DNA from: Aldehydirespirator sp965220645
Lineage (GTDB): Bacteria; Actinomycetota; Acidimicrobiia; Acidimicrobiales; Aldehydirespiratoraceae
DNA length: 64,000 nt
Direction: 5' to 3'
NCBI GenBank assembly: GCA_965220645.1
Contig: OZ244836.1
Coordinates: 1,426,001 to 1,490,000, forward strand
The position numbers and the translations under genes are program-made. This document shows positions 41,315 through 50,129 of the stretch, in pieces. The stretch's first letter is position 1; every line of letters begins with the position of its first letter. The notes below the pieces were generated by a model. That model searched no databases. It saw only the letters and a list, made by a program, of their open reading frames with translations, and was not told where the DNA came from.

Positions 41315-42288
41315 ACGCCGAGGATCGGGCGGCCCGCCAGCCTCAGGCATCTCGCGATCAGAGAGCCTCCCGGCAGCGGCTGCTCTGGCGGTTCCGGATC
41401 CTGCGGCTGGTGAGGTCCAGCCGGGTGCCCGATCACGGCCCCTCAGGCGACGATGAAGCCGTTCGCCGCCGCCTGGGCTTCGCCTTCTGGGTGGCGGCGG
41501 TCTGGCTGGTGTTCATGGCGTTCGTGGCGGTGTTCGCGCCGCTGCTGCCGATGGCCGACCCCACCAAGGTCGCTTTCGGGGGTCCACGGGAGTCACCCTC
41601 GCTGGACGCCTGGTTCGGCACCGATGCCCTGGGTCGCGACGTCTTCTCCCGCACCATGCACGGCGCCCGCATCAGCCTGGCCGTGGGCGGGTTCGCCATC
41701 GTCTTCGGGATGGTGGTCGGGGGCGCACTCGGCATAGTGGCCGGCTATTTCCGGGGCCGCCTGGATCAGGCCGTGGGCTTCGTGTTCTTCGTGCTGCTGT
41801 CATTCCCGGCACTGGTGCTGGCCATCCTGATTACCGCGACTCTCGAGCGCAGCCTGCTGGTGGTGAGCCTCACCATCGGAATCCTGGCGGTCGCGCCCGT
41901 CGGCCTGCTGTCACGGGCCTCCACCCTGGTCTTCGCTGAGCGGGAGTTCGTGGCCGCGGCCCGGGTGCTCGGGGCCAAGCACGGCCGGATCATCGTGCGA
42001 GAGCTGCTGCCCAATGTGGTCATCCCCATGGGGGCGTTGACCCTGCTCGGGATGGCCGTCGCCGTCGTTGCCGAGGGCTCGCTCGCCTTCCTGGGCCTGT
42101 CGGTGGCCGGCGATGACGCCATCTCGTGGGGCAAGATGATCGTTGACGGCGCCGGCCTACGCGACCTGCAGAACGCCACCCATGTGGCGATGTTCCCGGT
42201 GGCGGTCATGTTCGTGACCGTGCTGTCCCTGAACTTCGCCGGCGACCGTATCCGCCAGTACTTCGATGTGAAGGAGCTGGCCTTCTGA
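41311..42288 (+). CDS. Peptide ABC transporter permease, DppC type
   Basis: Protein of 325 aa. A charged cytoplasmic N-terminus of about 55 residues precedes the first membrane segment (FAFWVAAVWLVFMAFVAVFA). The family block FGTDALGRDVFSRTMHGARISLAVG is followed by further segments and the EAA loop EFVAAARVLGAKHGRIIVRELLPN. It pairs with the DppB-type permease upstream, and the stop shares one base with the next start (TGATG). Confidence 0.93.
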   Translation: MNAEDRAARQPQASRDQRASRQRLLWRFRILRLVRSSRVPDHGPSGDDEAVRRRLGFAFWVAAVWLVFMAFVAVFAPLLPMADPTKVAFGGPRESPSLDAWFGTDALGRDVFSRTMHGARISLAVGGFAIVFGMVVGGALGIVAGYFRGRLDQAVGFVFFVLLSFPALVLAILITATLERSLLVVSLTIGILAVAPVGLLSRASTLVFAEREFVAAARVLGAKHGRIIVRELLPNVVIPMGALTLLGMAVAVVAEGSLAFLGLSVAGDDAISWGKMIVDGAGLRDLQNATHVAMFPVAVMFVTVLSLNFAGDRIRQYFDVKELAF

Positions 42289-43367
42289 TGGCGGAGCAGG
42301 CTGCGGCCCCCGTCCCACTCCTGTCGGTGCGCGACCTGCACGTGCGGTTCCCCACCGAGCGGGGCACCGTCAACGCGGTCAACGGCGTGAGCTTCGACCT
42401 GTACGAGGGCAAGACCCTCGCGATTGTCGGCGAGTCGGGCTCGGGCAAGTCGGTCACCGCCAAGACTCTGATGAACCTCCTGCCCCGGAGCGCCCGCGTG
42501 AGCGGCGAGGTGACCTACGACGGCCGGGACGTCCGGGCCCTGGCCGCGGCGCGGACCAAGCACTTCTTCGGAGTGCAGATGACGATGGTGTTCCAGGATC
42601 CGATGACATCGCTCAATCCGGTCAAGAAGGTGGGCGAGCAGATCGCCGAGACCCTCCGCTACCACCTCGGCCGCTCCCGCAGCGAGGCCATCGAAGAGGC
42701 CGTGGAACTGCTGGACGTGGTGGGCATGCCCGAGCCGGCCCGGAGGGTGACGCAGTATCCCCACGAGCTGTCGGGCGGGCTGCGCCAGCGAGCCGTGATC
42801 GCCATGGCACTGGCCTGCCAGCCTCGGCTGCTGATCGCGGACGAGCCCACCACCGCAGTCGATGTGACGGTCCAGAAGCATCTGCTGGACCTGCTCGACC
42901 GGCTTCGTCGCGACCGGGGGATGTCGATGATCCTCATCACCCACGACCTCGGCGTGGCCCACGGCCGGGCCGACGATGTTGCGGTGATGTACGCGGGACG
43001 CGTTGTGGAGACGGCCGACGCTCGCACGCTCTTCTTCGACATGCGCCATCCCTACACCGAGGCGCTGCTGCGCTCGATCCCCCGCATCGACGATCCCGTC
43101 CACCACCGGCTCGATCCCATCCCGGGACGCCCGCCCGAGTTGGTCCACCCGCCCGATGCGTGCGCCTTCGCGCCCCGGTGCATCTACGCCCAAGCCGACT
43201 GTCTCGGCGGTGTTCCCGAGCTGAGCGGGCTGGTCGGTCTGCACCGCTTCGCTTGCCTCCATCCAACCGGCACCGAGCGGGGCATGGCCGCGATGGCCAC
43301 CAACAGGGCCGCGGGGGTTACCGCGGCCGGTCTGGCTGTATCCGAGGGCTCTGGAGGTAGCGGCTGA
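42288..43367 (+). CDS. Peptide ABC transporter ATP-binding protein, DppD type
   Basis: Protein of 359 aa. Walker A GESGSGKSVTAKTL, signature LSGGLRQRAVIAMALA, Walker B LLIADEPTTAVDVTVQ. The C-terminal oligopeptide/dipeptide extension includes the cysteine-bearing CAFAPRCIYAQADC, a typical Fe-S-like C-terminal motif of DppD/OppD. It forms the motor with the DppF-type protein; the 1-base overlap on both sides implies coupled translation. Confidence 0.94.
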   Translation: MAEQAAAPVPLLSVRDLHVRFPTERGTVNAVNGVSFDLYEGKTLAIVGESGSGKSVTAKTLMNLLPRSARVSGEVTYDGRDVRALAAARTKHFFGVQMTMVFQDPMTSLNPVKKVGEQIAETLRYHLGRSRSEAIEEAVELLDVVGMPEPARRVTQYPHELSGGLRQRAVIAMALACQPRLLIADEPTTAVDVTVQKHLLDLLDRLRRDRGMSMILITHDLGVAHGRADDVAVMYAGRVVETADARTLFFDMRHPYTEALLRSIPRIDDPVHHRLDPIPGRPPELVHPPDACAFAPRCIYAQADCLGGVPELSGLVGLHRFACLHPTGTERGMAAMATNRAAGVTAAGLAVSEGSGGSG

Positions 43368-44374
43368 TGGCCGGGACGGGTCATGCCCAGCTACGCGACC
43401 ACGACGGCGTGCTGCTGTGCGTCAAGGACCTAGTGGTGCAGTTTCCCGCGGGCCGCAAGCGCGTCGTGCACGCCGTGTCGGAGGTGACCTTCGACGTGGC
43501 CCAGGGTGAGACGCTGGGCATTGTGGGCGAGTCGGGCTGCGGCAAGTCGACGGTTGCTCGGGCCATCATCCGCCTGGTGGACATCACCGCGGGCGAGGTG
43601 CTCTACGAGGGCCAGGACTTGGCCACCCTCGAGGGTGAGGACCTGCGCAAGGTGCGGCCCAACCTGCAGATGATCTTCCAGGATCCGATCTCGTCGCTCA
43701 ACCCCCGCCGCCGGGTTCGCGACGTGATAGCCGAGGGCCTGGCCGTGTGGGGTGACGACATTGGATCCTGGAGTCGCGATCGCATAGACGAACTGATGGA
43801 TGCGGTCGGGGTGGAGGCGAGGTACGGCGCCCGCCGTCCGCACGAGTTCTCCGGCGGCCAGTGCCAGCGCATCGGCATCGCCCGGGCGCTGGCTCTCGAT
43901 CCCAAGGTGCTGATCTGCGATGAGCCGGTGTCGGCGCTCGACGTGTCCATCCAGGCCCAGATCCTGAACCTGCTCCAGGACATGAAGCGTCGCTACGGCC
44001 TGACGGTGCTGTTCATCTCCCATGACCTGTCAGTGGTGAAGAACGTCAGCGACCGGATCGTGGTCATGTACTTGGGCAAGGTGTGCGAGATCGGCAGCAC
44101 GGAGGAGCTCTACTCCCATCCAGCCCATCCCTATACCCGGGCGCTGCTGGCCTCCATCCCTGAGCCGGCTCCCACAGTGGACGTGAGCGAGGGAGACATC
44201 GGCGACGAGTTGCCGTCAGCTACCGACCCTCCCAGCGGTTGCCGGTTTCACACCCGGTGCCCGAGGGCTACCGACGTCTGCCGCGAGGTCGAGCCGACCA
44301 GCGAGCAGATCGGCGACGCCGACCACTACGTCGCCTGCCACCACCCGGTCGCTGTCGAAGTTCGGACGGGCTGA
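43367..44374 (+). CDS. Peptide ABC transporter ATP-binding protein, DppF type
   Basis: Protein of 335 aa. Walker A GESGCGKSTVARAI, Q-loop MIFQDPISSLNPRR, signature FSGGQCQRIGIARALA, Walker B LICDEPVSALDVSIQ, and the C-terminal CRFHTRCPRATDVC. Last gene of the importer operon. It ends only 7 bases from the convergent sulfite reductase gene, leaving no room for a separate terminator. Confidence 0.94.
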   Translation: MAGTGHAQLRDHDGVLLCVKDLVVQFPAGRKRVVHAVSEVTFDVAQGETLGIVGESGCGKSTVARAIIRLVDITAGEVLYEGQDLATLEGEDLRKVRPNLQMIFQDPISSLNPRRRVRDVIAEGLAVWGDDIGSWSRDRIDELMDAVGVEARYGARRPHEFSGGQCQRIGIARALALDPKVLICDEPVSALDVSIQAQILNLLQDMKRRYGLTVLFISHDLSVVKNVSDRIVVMYLGKVCEIGSTEELYSHPAHPYTRALLASIPEPAPTVDVSEGDIGDELPSATDPPSGCRFHTRCPRATDVCREVEPTSEQIGDADHYVACHHPVAVEVRTG

Positions 44375-44381
44375 CAGCCCT

Positions 44382-46211
44382 TCAGGTGGCGCACTCCGAG
44401 GCGCCGGTCTCCACGGTGTACGGGACGGTCTCGTCGAAGTCCACGTAGAACGACGGGTCGGCCTCGTAGGCGGGGAACTCGTCGAGGTCCTTGAGGTCCT
44501 CGGCCACGGCTCGGGCACCACCGACACGCTGCATCCAGTCCCGGAACTTCTCGGAAGCTTGGCGCTCGTCGGTGAAGCGCCGGATCACCCTGGCGGTGGC
44601 CTCGGGAGCATTGCGGGCGGGCAGGCGCAGGGCCTTGTCGCCGAAGTGCATCTGCTGCTGGCCGATGTGGCCGCCGAGCAGCATCTGGTAGCCGGGGGCG
44701 CTGCGGCCGTGTGCCCTTCGCTCCGCTCCGAAGAAGCCGATGTCGGAGGCGTGGTGCTGGCCGCAGGAGTTGGGGCAGCCGGAGATGTTGATGCGGATTC
44801 CGCCCACGTCGGCGAGTCCCTCTTCCTCGAGGCGCTCGCCGATGGCGTGGCCCAGTCCCCGGCTCTGGGTGACGGCCAGGTTGCAGGTGTCCGACCCGGG
44901 GCAGGCCACCACGTCTCGGGCCAGCTCCGCCCCCGGGCGGCCCATCCCGACGGCGTCCATGCGGTCGTAGACGGCGGGCAAGTCGTCGGGATGCAGGCCC
45001 CGGAACACAACGTTCTGGCGGTTGGTCAGGCGCACGTCGGCGTCGAGATCGCGCTGCATTGCTGCGAGGGCTCGGAACTGGTCGCCGGTGATGTCTCCCA
45101 GATGAGCCTGGGCGTAGACGGAGACCGTGCCGTCGCCCACGCCGCGCACCACGTTGACCTGTTCCCACCGCTCGTAGGCGGAGCCCGTGCCGATTGTCAC
45201 CGGTGTGCCGTGGCCGATGGCGGTGACGGCAGCTGGATCGACTGCGCCGGCAGGGTCGTCGCCGTCGATCTGCACCTCGGCCGGGATCCCGCCCGGCCAG
45301 GAGGTGGACGCCACCAGGAACTTGCGCTGGGTCAGCACGCGGCGCTGGACCTCCTCGAAGCCGAGAGTGTCCACCAGCCACTTCATGCGGGCCCGCAGCT
45401 TGTTGTCGCGGTTGCCGGCCTGGTCGAACACCCTCAAGCAGGCTTCGATGGTGGGCAGCAGCTCCTCGCGGGGCGTGAAGTCCTCCAGGGCCAGCGCCGG
45501 GTGCGGCGTGGTGCCGAGGCCGCCGGCGATGAAGACCCGGAAGCCGCTCTCCGGTGCGCCGTCGGCGCCCTGCTGCAGGACTCCGATCACGCCCACGTCG
45601 TTGAACATGGCCTGGCCGCAATCCGTCTCGCAGCCTGAGAAGTTGATCTTGAACTTTCGGGGCAGCCGCTGGCTGATCGGGTTGCGGACGAAGTGCCGGT
45701 AGGTGGCTTCGGCCCAGGGTGTGATGTCGAGCTTCTCGTGGGGGCAGGCACCGGCGAGGTGGCAGCCCTGGACGTTGCGCACGGTGTCGCCGCAGGCCTC
45801 CCGGGTGGTTAGTCCCACCGCGGCAAGATGCCCGAGCACTTCCGGAATCTGGTCGAGCTGCACGAAGTGGAACTGGATGTTCTGGCGGGTGGTGATGTGG
45901 CCCCAGCCCCGGCTGTGGGTGTCGACCAGCCAGCCGATCATCTCGAGTTGCTCGGGCTTGATGGATCCGTAGGGCACCTTCACCCGGACCATCTGGTTCG
46001 TGCCGCCCTGGCGCTGTCCGTAGATGCCGTTGGTGAGCCGGTAGACCCGGAACACCTCGTCGCTCAGCTCGCCGGACAGGAAGCGCGCGTACTGCTGCCT
46101 GTACTTGTCGACGTCGGCCCGTATCTCGGGATCGATGGAACCACTGGCCGGGGGCGGCCCCGGCGGGGTGGGAATGGCAAGCGGGGCGATGCCCGGCTCG
46201 AGCAGGGTCAT
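44382..46211 (-). CDS. Ferredoxin-type sulfite/nitrite reductase
   Basis: Protein of 609 aa from ATG 46211, overlapping the cobA stop by 4 bases; the frame is open further to 46832 only as a shadow of cobA. Siroheme/4Fe-4S ligands are in VVACPGSDTCNLAVTQSRG (Cx5C) and INISGCPNSCGQHHASDIG (CxxxC). The upper repeat has THSRGWGHITTRQNIQFHFV and FKINFSGCETDCGQAMFNDV. This is the NirA/SirA family; in actinobacteria most such enzymes reduce sulfite to sulfide for cysteine synthesis, though nitrite cannot be excluded. Co-transcription with siroheme genes fits its cofactor need. Confidence 0.9.
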   Translation of the reverse strand: MTLLEPGIAPLAIPTPPGPPPASGSIDPEIRADVDKYRQQYARFLSGELSDEVFRVYRLTNGIYGQRQGGTNQMVRVKVPYGSIKPEQLEMIGWLVDTHSRGWGHITTRQNIQFHFVQLDQIPEVLGHLAAVGLTTREACGDTVRNVQGCHLAGACPHEKLDITPWAEATYRHFVRNPISQRLPRKFKINFSGCETDCGQAMFNDVGVIGVLQQGADGAPESGFRVFIAGGLGTTPHPALALEDFTPREELLPTIEACLRVFDQAGNRDNKLRARMKWLVDTLGFEEVQRRVLTQRKFLVASTSWPGGIPAEVQIDGDDPAGAVDPAAVTAIGHGTPVTIGTGSAYERWEQVNVVRGVGDGTVSVYAQAHLGDITGDQFRALAAMQRDLDADVRLTNRQNVVFRGLHPDDLPAVYDRMDAVGMGRPGAELARDVVACPGSDTCNLAVTQSRGLGHAIGERLEEEGLADVGGIRINISGCPNSCGQHHASDIGFFGAERRAHGRSAPGYQMLLGGHIGQQQMHFGDKALRLPARNAPEATARVIRRFTDERQASEKFRDWMQRVGGARAVAEDLKDLDEFPAYEADPSFYVDFDETVPYTVETGASECAT

Positions 46212-46969
46212 GGCAAAGCTCCTAGGGATGTCACGGCGCCGGCGGCGCTGAGTTCGGAGATGGAGAGAACGTCTGTGGCTGCGACGGCGCCAACGACGAT
46301 CGTGGCCGGGCTGGCCACCCGGAGGTGACGCAGGCCGGCCAGGTCGGTACGGTCGACGCGCTGGCTCCGGGTCGTGGCCGCGCTGATCACCGCCACCGGG
46401 GTGTCGTCGGCCATGCCGCCGGCCCGCAGCCGGTCGGCGATCTGGGTGGTTCGGGCCGCTCCCATCAGGATCACCAGGGTGGTTCCGGCCTGGGCCAGGG
46501 CGTCCCAGTCCAGCCACCGCGAAGACGACGGGTCCTGGTGGGCCGTGACCACGGTGAACCCGCTGGAGACCCCTCGAAGGGTGACGGGGATGCCGGCTGC
46601 TGCCGGCGCGGCCACGGCCGAGGTCACTCCGGGGACGACCTCGGTGTCGATACCGGCCGCACACAGCGCTGAGGCCTCCTCGCCGCCGCGCCCGAACACG
46701 AACGGATCCCCACCCTTGAGGCGCACGACCCGCTCGAACCGCCGGCCGCGATCGATGAGAATGGCGTTGATGTCGTCCTGGGATGGGCTCGGGGCCCCCG
46801 GCGTCTTGCCGACGTCGATGCGCTCGGCCCACGGTGGTGCGAGGTCGACGACGGCTGGATCAACGAGCCGATCGTGGACGACGACATCGGCCTGGCGCAG
46901 CAGGTTGACAGCCCGGATGGTCAGCAACTCAGGATCGCCGGGACCCCCGCCCACAAGATGCACGGTCAC
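46208..46969 (-). CDS. cobA: Uroporphyrinogen-III C-methyltransferase (SUMT)
   Basis: Protein of 253 aa from GTG 46969 (GTGA overlap with the gene upstream). SAM-binding motifs HLVGGGPGDPELLTIRAVNL, VVRLKGGDPFVFGRGGEEA and VVPGVTSAVAAPAAAGIPVTLRG (split here into family blocks), with LVILMGAARTTQIADRL further on. It makes precorrin-2 from uroporphyrinogen III, the first step to siroheme. The next gene upstream encodes the dehydrogenase/ferrochelatase domain, so together they replace a fused CysG. Confidence 0.94.
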   Translation of the reverse strand: MTVHLVGGGPGDPELLTIRAVNLLRQADVVVHDRLVDPAVVDLAPPWAERIDVGKTPGAPSPSQDDINAILIDRGRRFERVVRLKGGDPFVFGRGGEEASALCAAGIDTEVVPGVTSAVAAPAAAGIPVTLRGVSSGFTVVTAHQDPSSSRWLDWDALAQAGTTLVILMGAARTTQIADRLRAGGMADDTPVAVISAATTRSQRVDRTDLAGLRHLRVASPATIVVGAVAATDVLSISELSAAGAVTSLGALP

Positions 46970-47631
46970 GATGCCAGCGCCTCCGTGGTTGCGGCCTCGG
47001 GCGTGTCGAGGCCGAGGTGACACCGCAGGAGGGACCGGGCCTCGGCGGCGCGCCCCACCCTCACGAGTTCGAGCAGCCCACTGTCGAGCGCGGCATCCCA
47101 ACCCGGTACTTCCGATGTTCGGAAGGCGGTCCGGGCCTCGGTCCTCGCCTCGGCCAGCAGGTCCAGCAGGGTCGCGTAGCCGGAGTCGATCTCCCGCTCG
47201 ATCCGCTGCCGGAGCCAACGGGCCAGGGCGGGGCTGCGGCCACCGGTGGCCACGGCCACCTGCAGGTCACCGCGCCTGGCCACCGACGGAAGGGTGAATG
47301 TGCAGTTGGCCGGATCGTCAGCTGAGTTGACGAAGACGTTGGCGGCTTCGCAATCCCGGGCCACCTGGGCGTTCACCTCGGGGTCGTTCGTGGCCGTGAC
47401 GACCAGCCGGTAGGAGCCTGCCTCCGGCGGCTGGTATCTCCGTCGTTGCCACGTCACCTCGGCTTGCTCGGCGATCGCGTCCGCGGCCGCCGGGGCGACC
47501 ACGGTCACACGGGCTCCTGCTCGGAGCAGCGCCTCCACCTTGCGGGCCGCGATCGGACCTCCGCCGACAACCAGGACGGGTTGTCCGGCCAGGCACAGGT
47601 TCACCGGGTAGGGGACTGGCGTACTGGTCAT
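46966..47631 (-). CDS. Precorrin-2 dehydrogenase / sirohydrochlorin ferrochelatase
   Basis: Protein of 221 aa from ATG 47631 (the frame extends to 47703 but the promoter read below favours this start). Rossmann fold AGQPVLVVGGGPIAARKVEAL, then LVVTATNDPEVNAQVAR, CTFTLPSVARRGDLQVAVAT and SGGxSPALARxLR as TGGRSPALARWLRQRIE. It is the Met8/CysG-N type: it oxidises precorrin-2 with NAD and inserts Fe to give siroheme for the reductase encoded downstream. First gene of the three-gene leftward operon. Confidence 0.92.
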   Translation of the reverse strand: MTSTPVPYPVNLCLAGQPVLVVGGGPIAARKVEALLRAGARVTVVAPAAADAIAEQAEVTWQRRRYQPPEAGSYRLVVTATNDPEVNAQVARDCEAANVFVNSADDPANCTFTLPSVARRGDLQVAVATGGRSPALARWLRQRIEREIDSGYATLLDLLAEARTEARTAFRTSEVPGWDAALDSGLLELVRVGRAAEARSLLRCHLGLDTPEAATTEALAS

Positions 47632-47665
47632 CCGAATACGATAATTCCGATAAGATAAGTCAGGA
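47631..47665 (-). promoter_or_regulatory. Leaderless promoter with palindrome before the siroheme/sulfite operon
   Basis: On the minus strand TATCGT (47638-47643) sits 6 bases before the ATG at 47631, as expected for a leaderless start. The same bases form the centre of TCGGAAT-N6-ATTCGGA (47631-47650), an inverted repeat with one mismatch per arm pair. CTGACT near 47659-47664 may be the -35. A repressor bound here would cover the -10 and the start codon. Confidence 0.5.
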
Positions 47666-47751
47666 TTTGAGATGGTAGCGCAGGCGCGACCGCGATACAA
47701 CACAAAGCCGATCAGATTTGTCAGGAATGATGCTGTGCTGGCTCTGGGGCG

Positions 47752-48105
47752 TCAACCGCGGCTGTCGGCCCGCACGTGTTGTGAGGATCGCCGGGTGGCC
47801 CGGGCGATTCGCCACATGATGAATGCGACCGCGACGGCCACTGCGCCCAGGGTGGCGAACTGGAGGCTCCCGCCCCGATCGCCGGACTGCTGGGGCTTGG
47901 GTCCGGCTTCGGGTGAGCCGATGATCCGGTCGGCGCCGGCAGGGATCTCATACACGGGTTTGAGGTCGTCGCCGGTGTCGACCGGCAGAGGCTCCTCGTC
48001 GCCCTCGTGAGCCGCGGCGCCGGAGTGGGCGCCGAGCAGCAGCGCTACAGCGACGACCGGGAGCAGAGCAGCCCGGCCTGCGAGTCCGCGGCGCCGGCCC
48101 CTCAC
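47752..48105 (-). CDS. Small secreted/membrane-anchored protein of unknown function
   Basis: Protein of 117 aa from GTG 48105, overlapping the upstream SDR stop (GTGA). N-terminal signal sequence GRAALLPVVAVALLLGAHSGAAAHEG, a short acidic/proline segment with VYEIPAGADRIIGSPEAGPKPQQSGD, one C-terminal membrane helix (SLQFATLGAVAVAVAFIMW) and a basic tail (RIARATRRSSQHVR). This is a sortase-like or tail-anchored topology without an LPxTG motif. No family recognised; it is co-transcribed with the SDR. Confidence 0.7.
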   Translation of the reverse strand: MRGRRRGLAGRAALLPVVAVALLLGAHSGAAAHEGDEEPLPVDTGDDLKPVYEIPAGADRIIGSPEAGPKPQQSGDRGGSLQFATLGAVAVAVAFIMWRIARATRRSSQHVRADSRG

Positions 48106-48908
48106 GGCTTGGATTCCGGCCGGTACTGGGCTACCTCGCCAGTGGAGACGGTGAGGTAGGAGGGCACCTCGCCGCCGCCGTGCACCGGCACCGAAGCCCC
48201 GGACATGAACGACGCCAACGGCGAGGCGCAGAACAGCACCACGTTGGCGATCTCGCCCGGCTCCCCGAGCCGGCCGAGGGCGAGGGTCCTGCCGACGGCT
48301 TCGATTCCGGCCTCGTCGCCGTAGTAGAGGTGCGCCTGCTCGGTGCGGAGAAGCCCGACCATGACGCTGAGCACCCGGATGGACGGGCCCCACTCGTGGG
48401 CGAGCGTCTGGGTGAGGCTGTCGAGTCCCGCCTTGGCCGCTCCGTAGGCCGCTCCGGCGGGGGTGGGGCGGATGCTCGACACCGATGAGATGTTGATGAT
48501 GGCCCCGCCCCCTTCCTGGGCACTCATCACAGGATGAACCGCCTGGGCGAAGGTCAGGGGAGCGATGAGGTTGAGGGCGATCACCTTCTCGTTGAACCGG
48601 GGCGACACGGTGGCGGTATTCGCAGGAGGGGCGCCGCCGGCATTGTTCACCAGCACGTCGATGCGTCCTGTCGATTGCATCGCCTCGTCGACCACCTTGG
48701 CGACCTGGTCGGGGTCGCGAACATCAGCGGCAACGAAGACGGCCTCCCTTCCGGCCGCGGCCACCGGCTCGTAGGGAGTGCGCCGGGCACACACCACGAC
48801 ATGGGCACCGTGCTCGAGGAACCTCCTGGCGATGACGCGCCCGAGGCCCGCTGTGCCGCCGGTGACGATCACGGTCCGGCCGGTCATGTCGAGAGGATTG
48901 TCGGGCAC
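48102..48908 (-). CDS. SDR oxidoreductase linked to the IpdAB genes
   Basis: Protein of 268 aa. GTG 48908 is chosen because GGGGAG lies 6-8 bases upstream; ATG 48887 is also possible. Motifs: VIVTGGTAGLGRVIARRFLE, VLVNNAGGAPPANTATVSPR, ISSVSSIRPTPAGAAYGAAK, LRTEQAHLYYGDEAGIEAVG. From memory this resembles the SDR encoded beside ipdAB in mycobacteria and rhodococci (Rv3549c-type). It is divergent from the ipdA-like gene, across a repeat array. A dehydrogenase step in steroid ring breakdown is the best guess. Confidence 0.87.
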   Translation of the reverse strand: MPDNPLDMTGRTVIVTGGTAGLGRVIARRFLEHGAHVVVCARRTPYEPVAAAGREAVFVAADVRDPDQVAKVVDEAMQSTGRIDVLVNNAGGAPPANTATVSPRFNEKVIALNLIAPLTFAQAVHPVMSAQEGGGAIINISSVSSIRPTPAGAAYGAAKAGLDSLTQTLAHEWGPSIRVLSVMVGLLRTEQAHLYYGDEAGIEAVGRTLALGRLGEPGEIANVVLFCASPLASFMSGASVPVHGGGEVPSYLTVSTGEVAQYRPESKP

Positions 48909-48974
48909 GCGGCGCTCCCCGGATTGGCAGGCCCTCCAGGCCTGGCTCCGCCTCGAAGCTATCGCCACCTGGGA

Positions 48975-49168
48975 ATTGGCAGCGTTGGGTTCCCGGTTTG
49001 GCGTCGTCCACTGCCAGTTCGCGGATCGGGCTGGGGGGTGTTGGGGATTGGCAGCGTTGGGTTCCCGGTTTGGCGTCGTCCACTGCCAGTTCGCGGATCG
49101 GGCTGGGGGGTGTTGGGGATTGGCAGCGTTGGGTTCCCGGTTTGGCGTCGTCCGCTGCCAGTTCGCGG
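48975..49168. repeat. 72-bp tandem repeat (2.7 copies) between divergent SDR and ipdA
   Basis: 48975-49046 and 49047-49118 are identical; a third copy runs from 49119 to about 49168 with one difference. Each copy contains TGGCAG and CTGCCA, which can pair across about 30 bases, and CACTGCCAGTT, itself nearly palindromic. The array fills the intergenic region upstream of ipdA. I see no gene in it: the frames stay open only because 72 is a multiple of three. Confidence 0.95.
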
Positions 49169-49210
49169 GGGCGGTGGCGTGGTGGTTGCTGGCGCTCTAC
49201 GGTCGGGCCG

Positions 49211-50086
49211 ATGGCCGACAAGCGCATGACCGAAGACGAGGTGGTAGCCGAGCTCAGCAGCGGCATGACCATCGGCATCGGTGGCTGGGGCTCGCGCCGC
49301 AAGCCGATGTCGCTGGTGCGGGCCATCCTCCGCAGCGATCTGCGGGACCTTCACGTGGCGAGCTATGGCGGACCGGATGTCGGCTTGCTGTGCGCCGCGG
49401 GGCGCGTTCGGAAGATCACCTACGGCTTCGTGTCTCTCGACTCCATCCCGCTGGAGCCGCACTTCCGGATTGCCCGCCAGACCGGTTCCGTGGTGGCCCG
49501 CGAGTTCGACGAGGGCGCCTTCTACCTCGGCCTGCTGGCAGCGGTGCACCGGGTGCCCTTCTACCCGACCAGGGCGGGTCTCGGATCGGACATGCTCACC
49601 TACAACCCCGATCTCAAGACGGTGACGAGCCCCTACGGCGACGGCACCGAACTGGTGGCCGTGCCGGCCTTCGACATCGACGTGTCGCTGGTGCACATGA
49701 ACCGGGCCGACGCGGCCGGCAACGGGCAGTTCCTCGGACCGGACCTGTATTTCGACGACCTGTTCGCCATGGCCGCCAAGCGCACCTTCATGTCGTGCGA
49801 GCGGGTGGTGCCCACAGAGGACCTGCTGAAGGAGGGCTCGGTCCACACCCTCAAGATCCCGCGCCTGCACACCGACGGCGTCGTGGAGGCCCCTGGCGGC
49901 GCCCACTTCACCGAGTGCCCTCCCGACTACGGCCGCGACGAGGCGTTCCAGAGGGAGTACGCGACAACGGCGCGGGATCCCGAGGCTTGGGGCCAGTTCA
50001 AGGCCGACTGGCTGGACCTGCCCTCCCACGACGACTACCGGGCTCGCCTAGCCGATCGGGCCGAGTCCGCCGGAGCAGAACGATGA
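49211..50086 (+). CDS. ipdA: CoA-transferase-family subunit A, IpdA-like
   Basis: Protein of 291 aa from ATG 49211. Key segments: EVVAELSSGMTIGIGGWGSR, ASYGGPDVGLLCAAGRVRKI, YGFVSLDSIPLEPHFRIARQ, REFDEGAFYLGL, RAGLGSDML and VEAPGGAHFTECPPDYGRDE. These match what I recall of mycobacterial IpdA. With IpdB it forms the hydrolase that opens the last steroid ring intermediate (COCHEA-CoA) rather than a true CoA-transferase. The following gene is the B subunit 43 bases away, as in steroid gene clusters. Confidence 0.82.
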   Translation: MADKRMTEDEVVAELSSGMTIGIGGWGSRRKPMSLVRAILRSDLRDLHVASYGGPDVGLLCAAGRVRKITYGFVSLDSIPLEPHFRIARQTGSVVAREFDEGAFYLGLLAAVHRVPFYPTRAGLGSDMLTYNPDLKTVTSPYGDGTELVAVPAFDIDVSLVHMNRADAAGNGQFLGPDLYFDDLFAMAAKRTFMSCERVVPTEDLLKEGSVHTLKIPRLHTDGVVEAPGGAHFTECPPDYGRDEAFQREYATTARDPEAWGQFKADWLDLPSHDDYRARLADRAESAGAER

Positions 50087-50129
50087 GCTGGCCCGTGCCC
50101 GCCCGGGAATTCGGATCGGAGAAGGCGCC

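Noticed and set aside
48975..49168. CRISPR array
   Set aside because: Repeats are contiguous 72-bp units without variable spacers, only 2.7 copies, and no cas genes.
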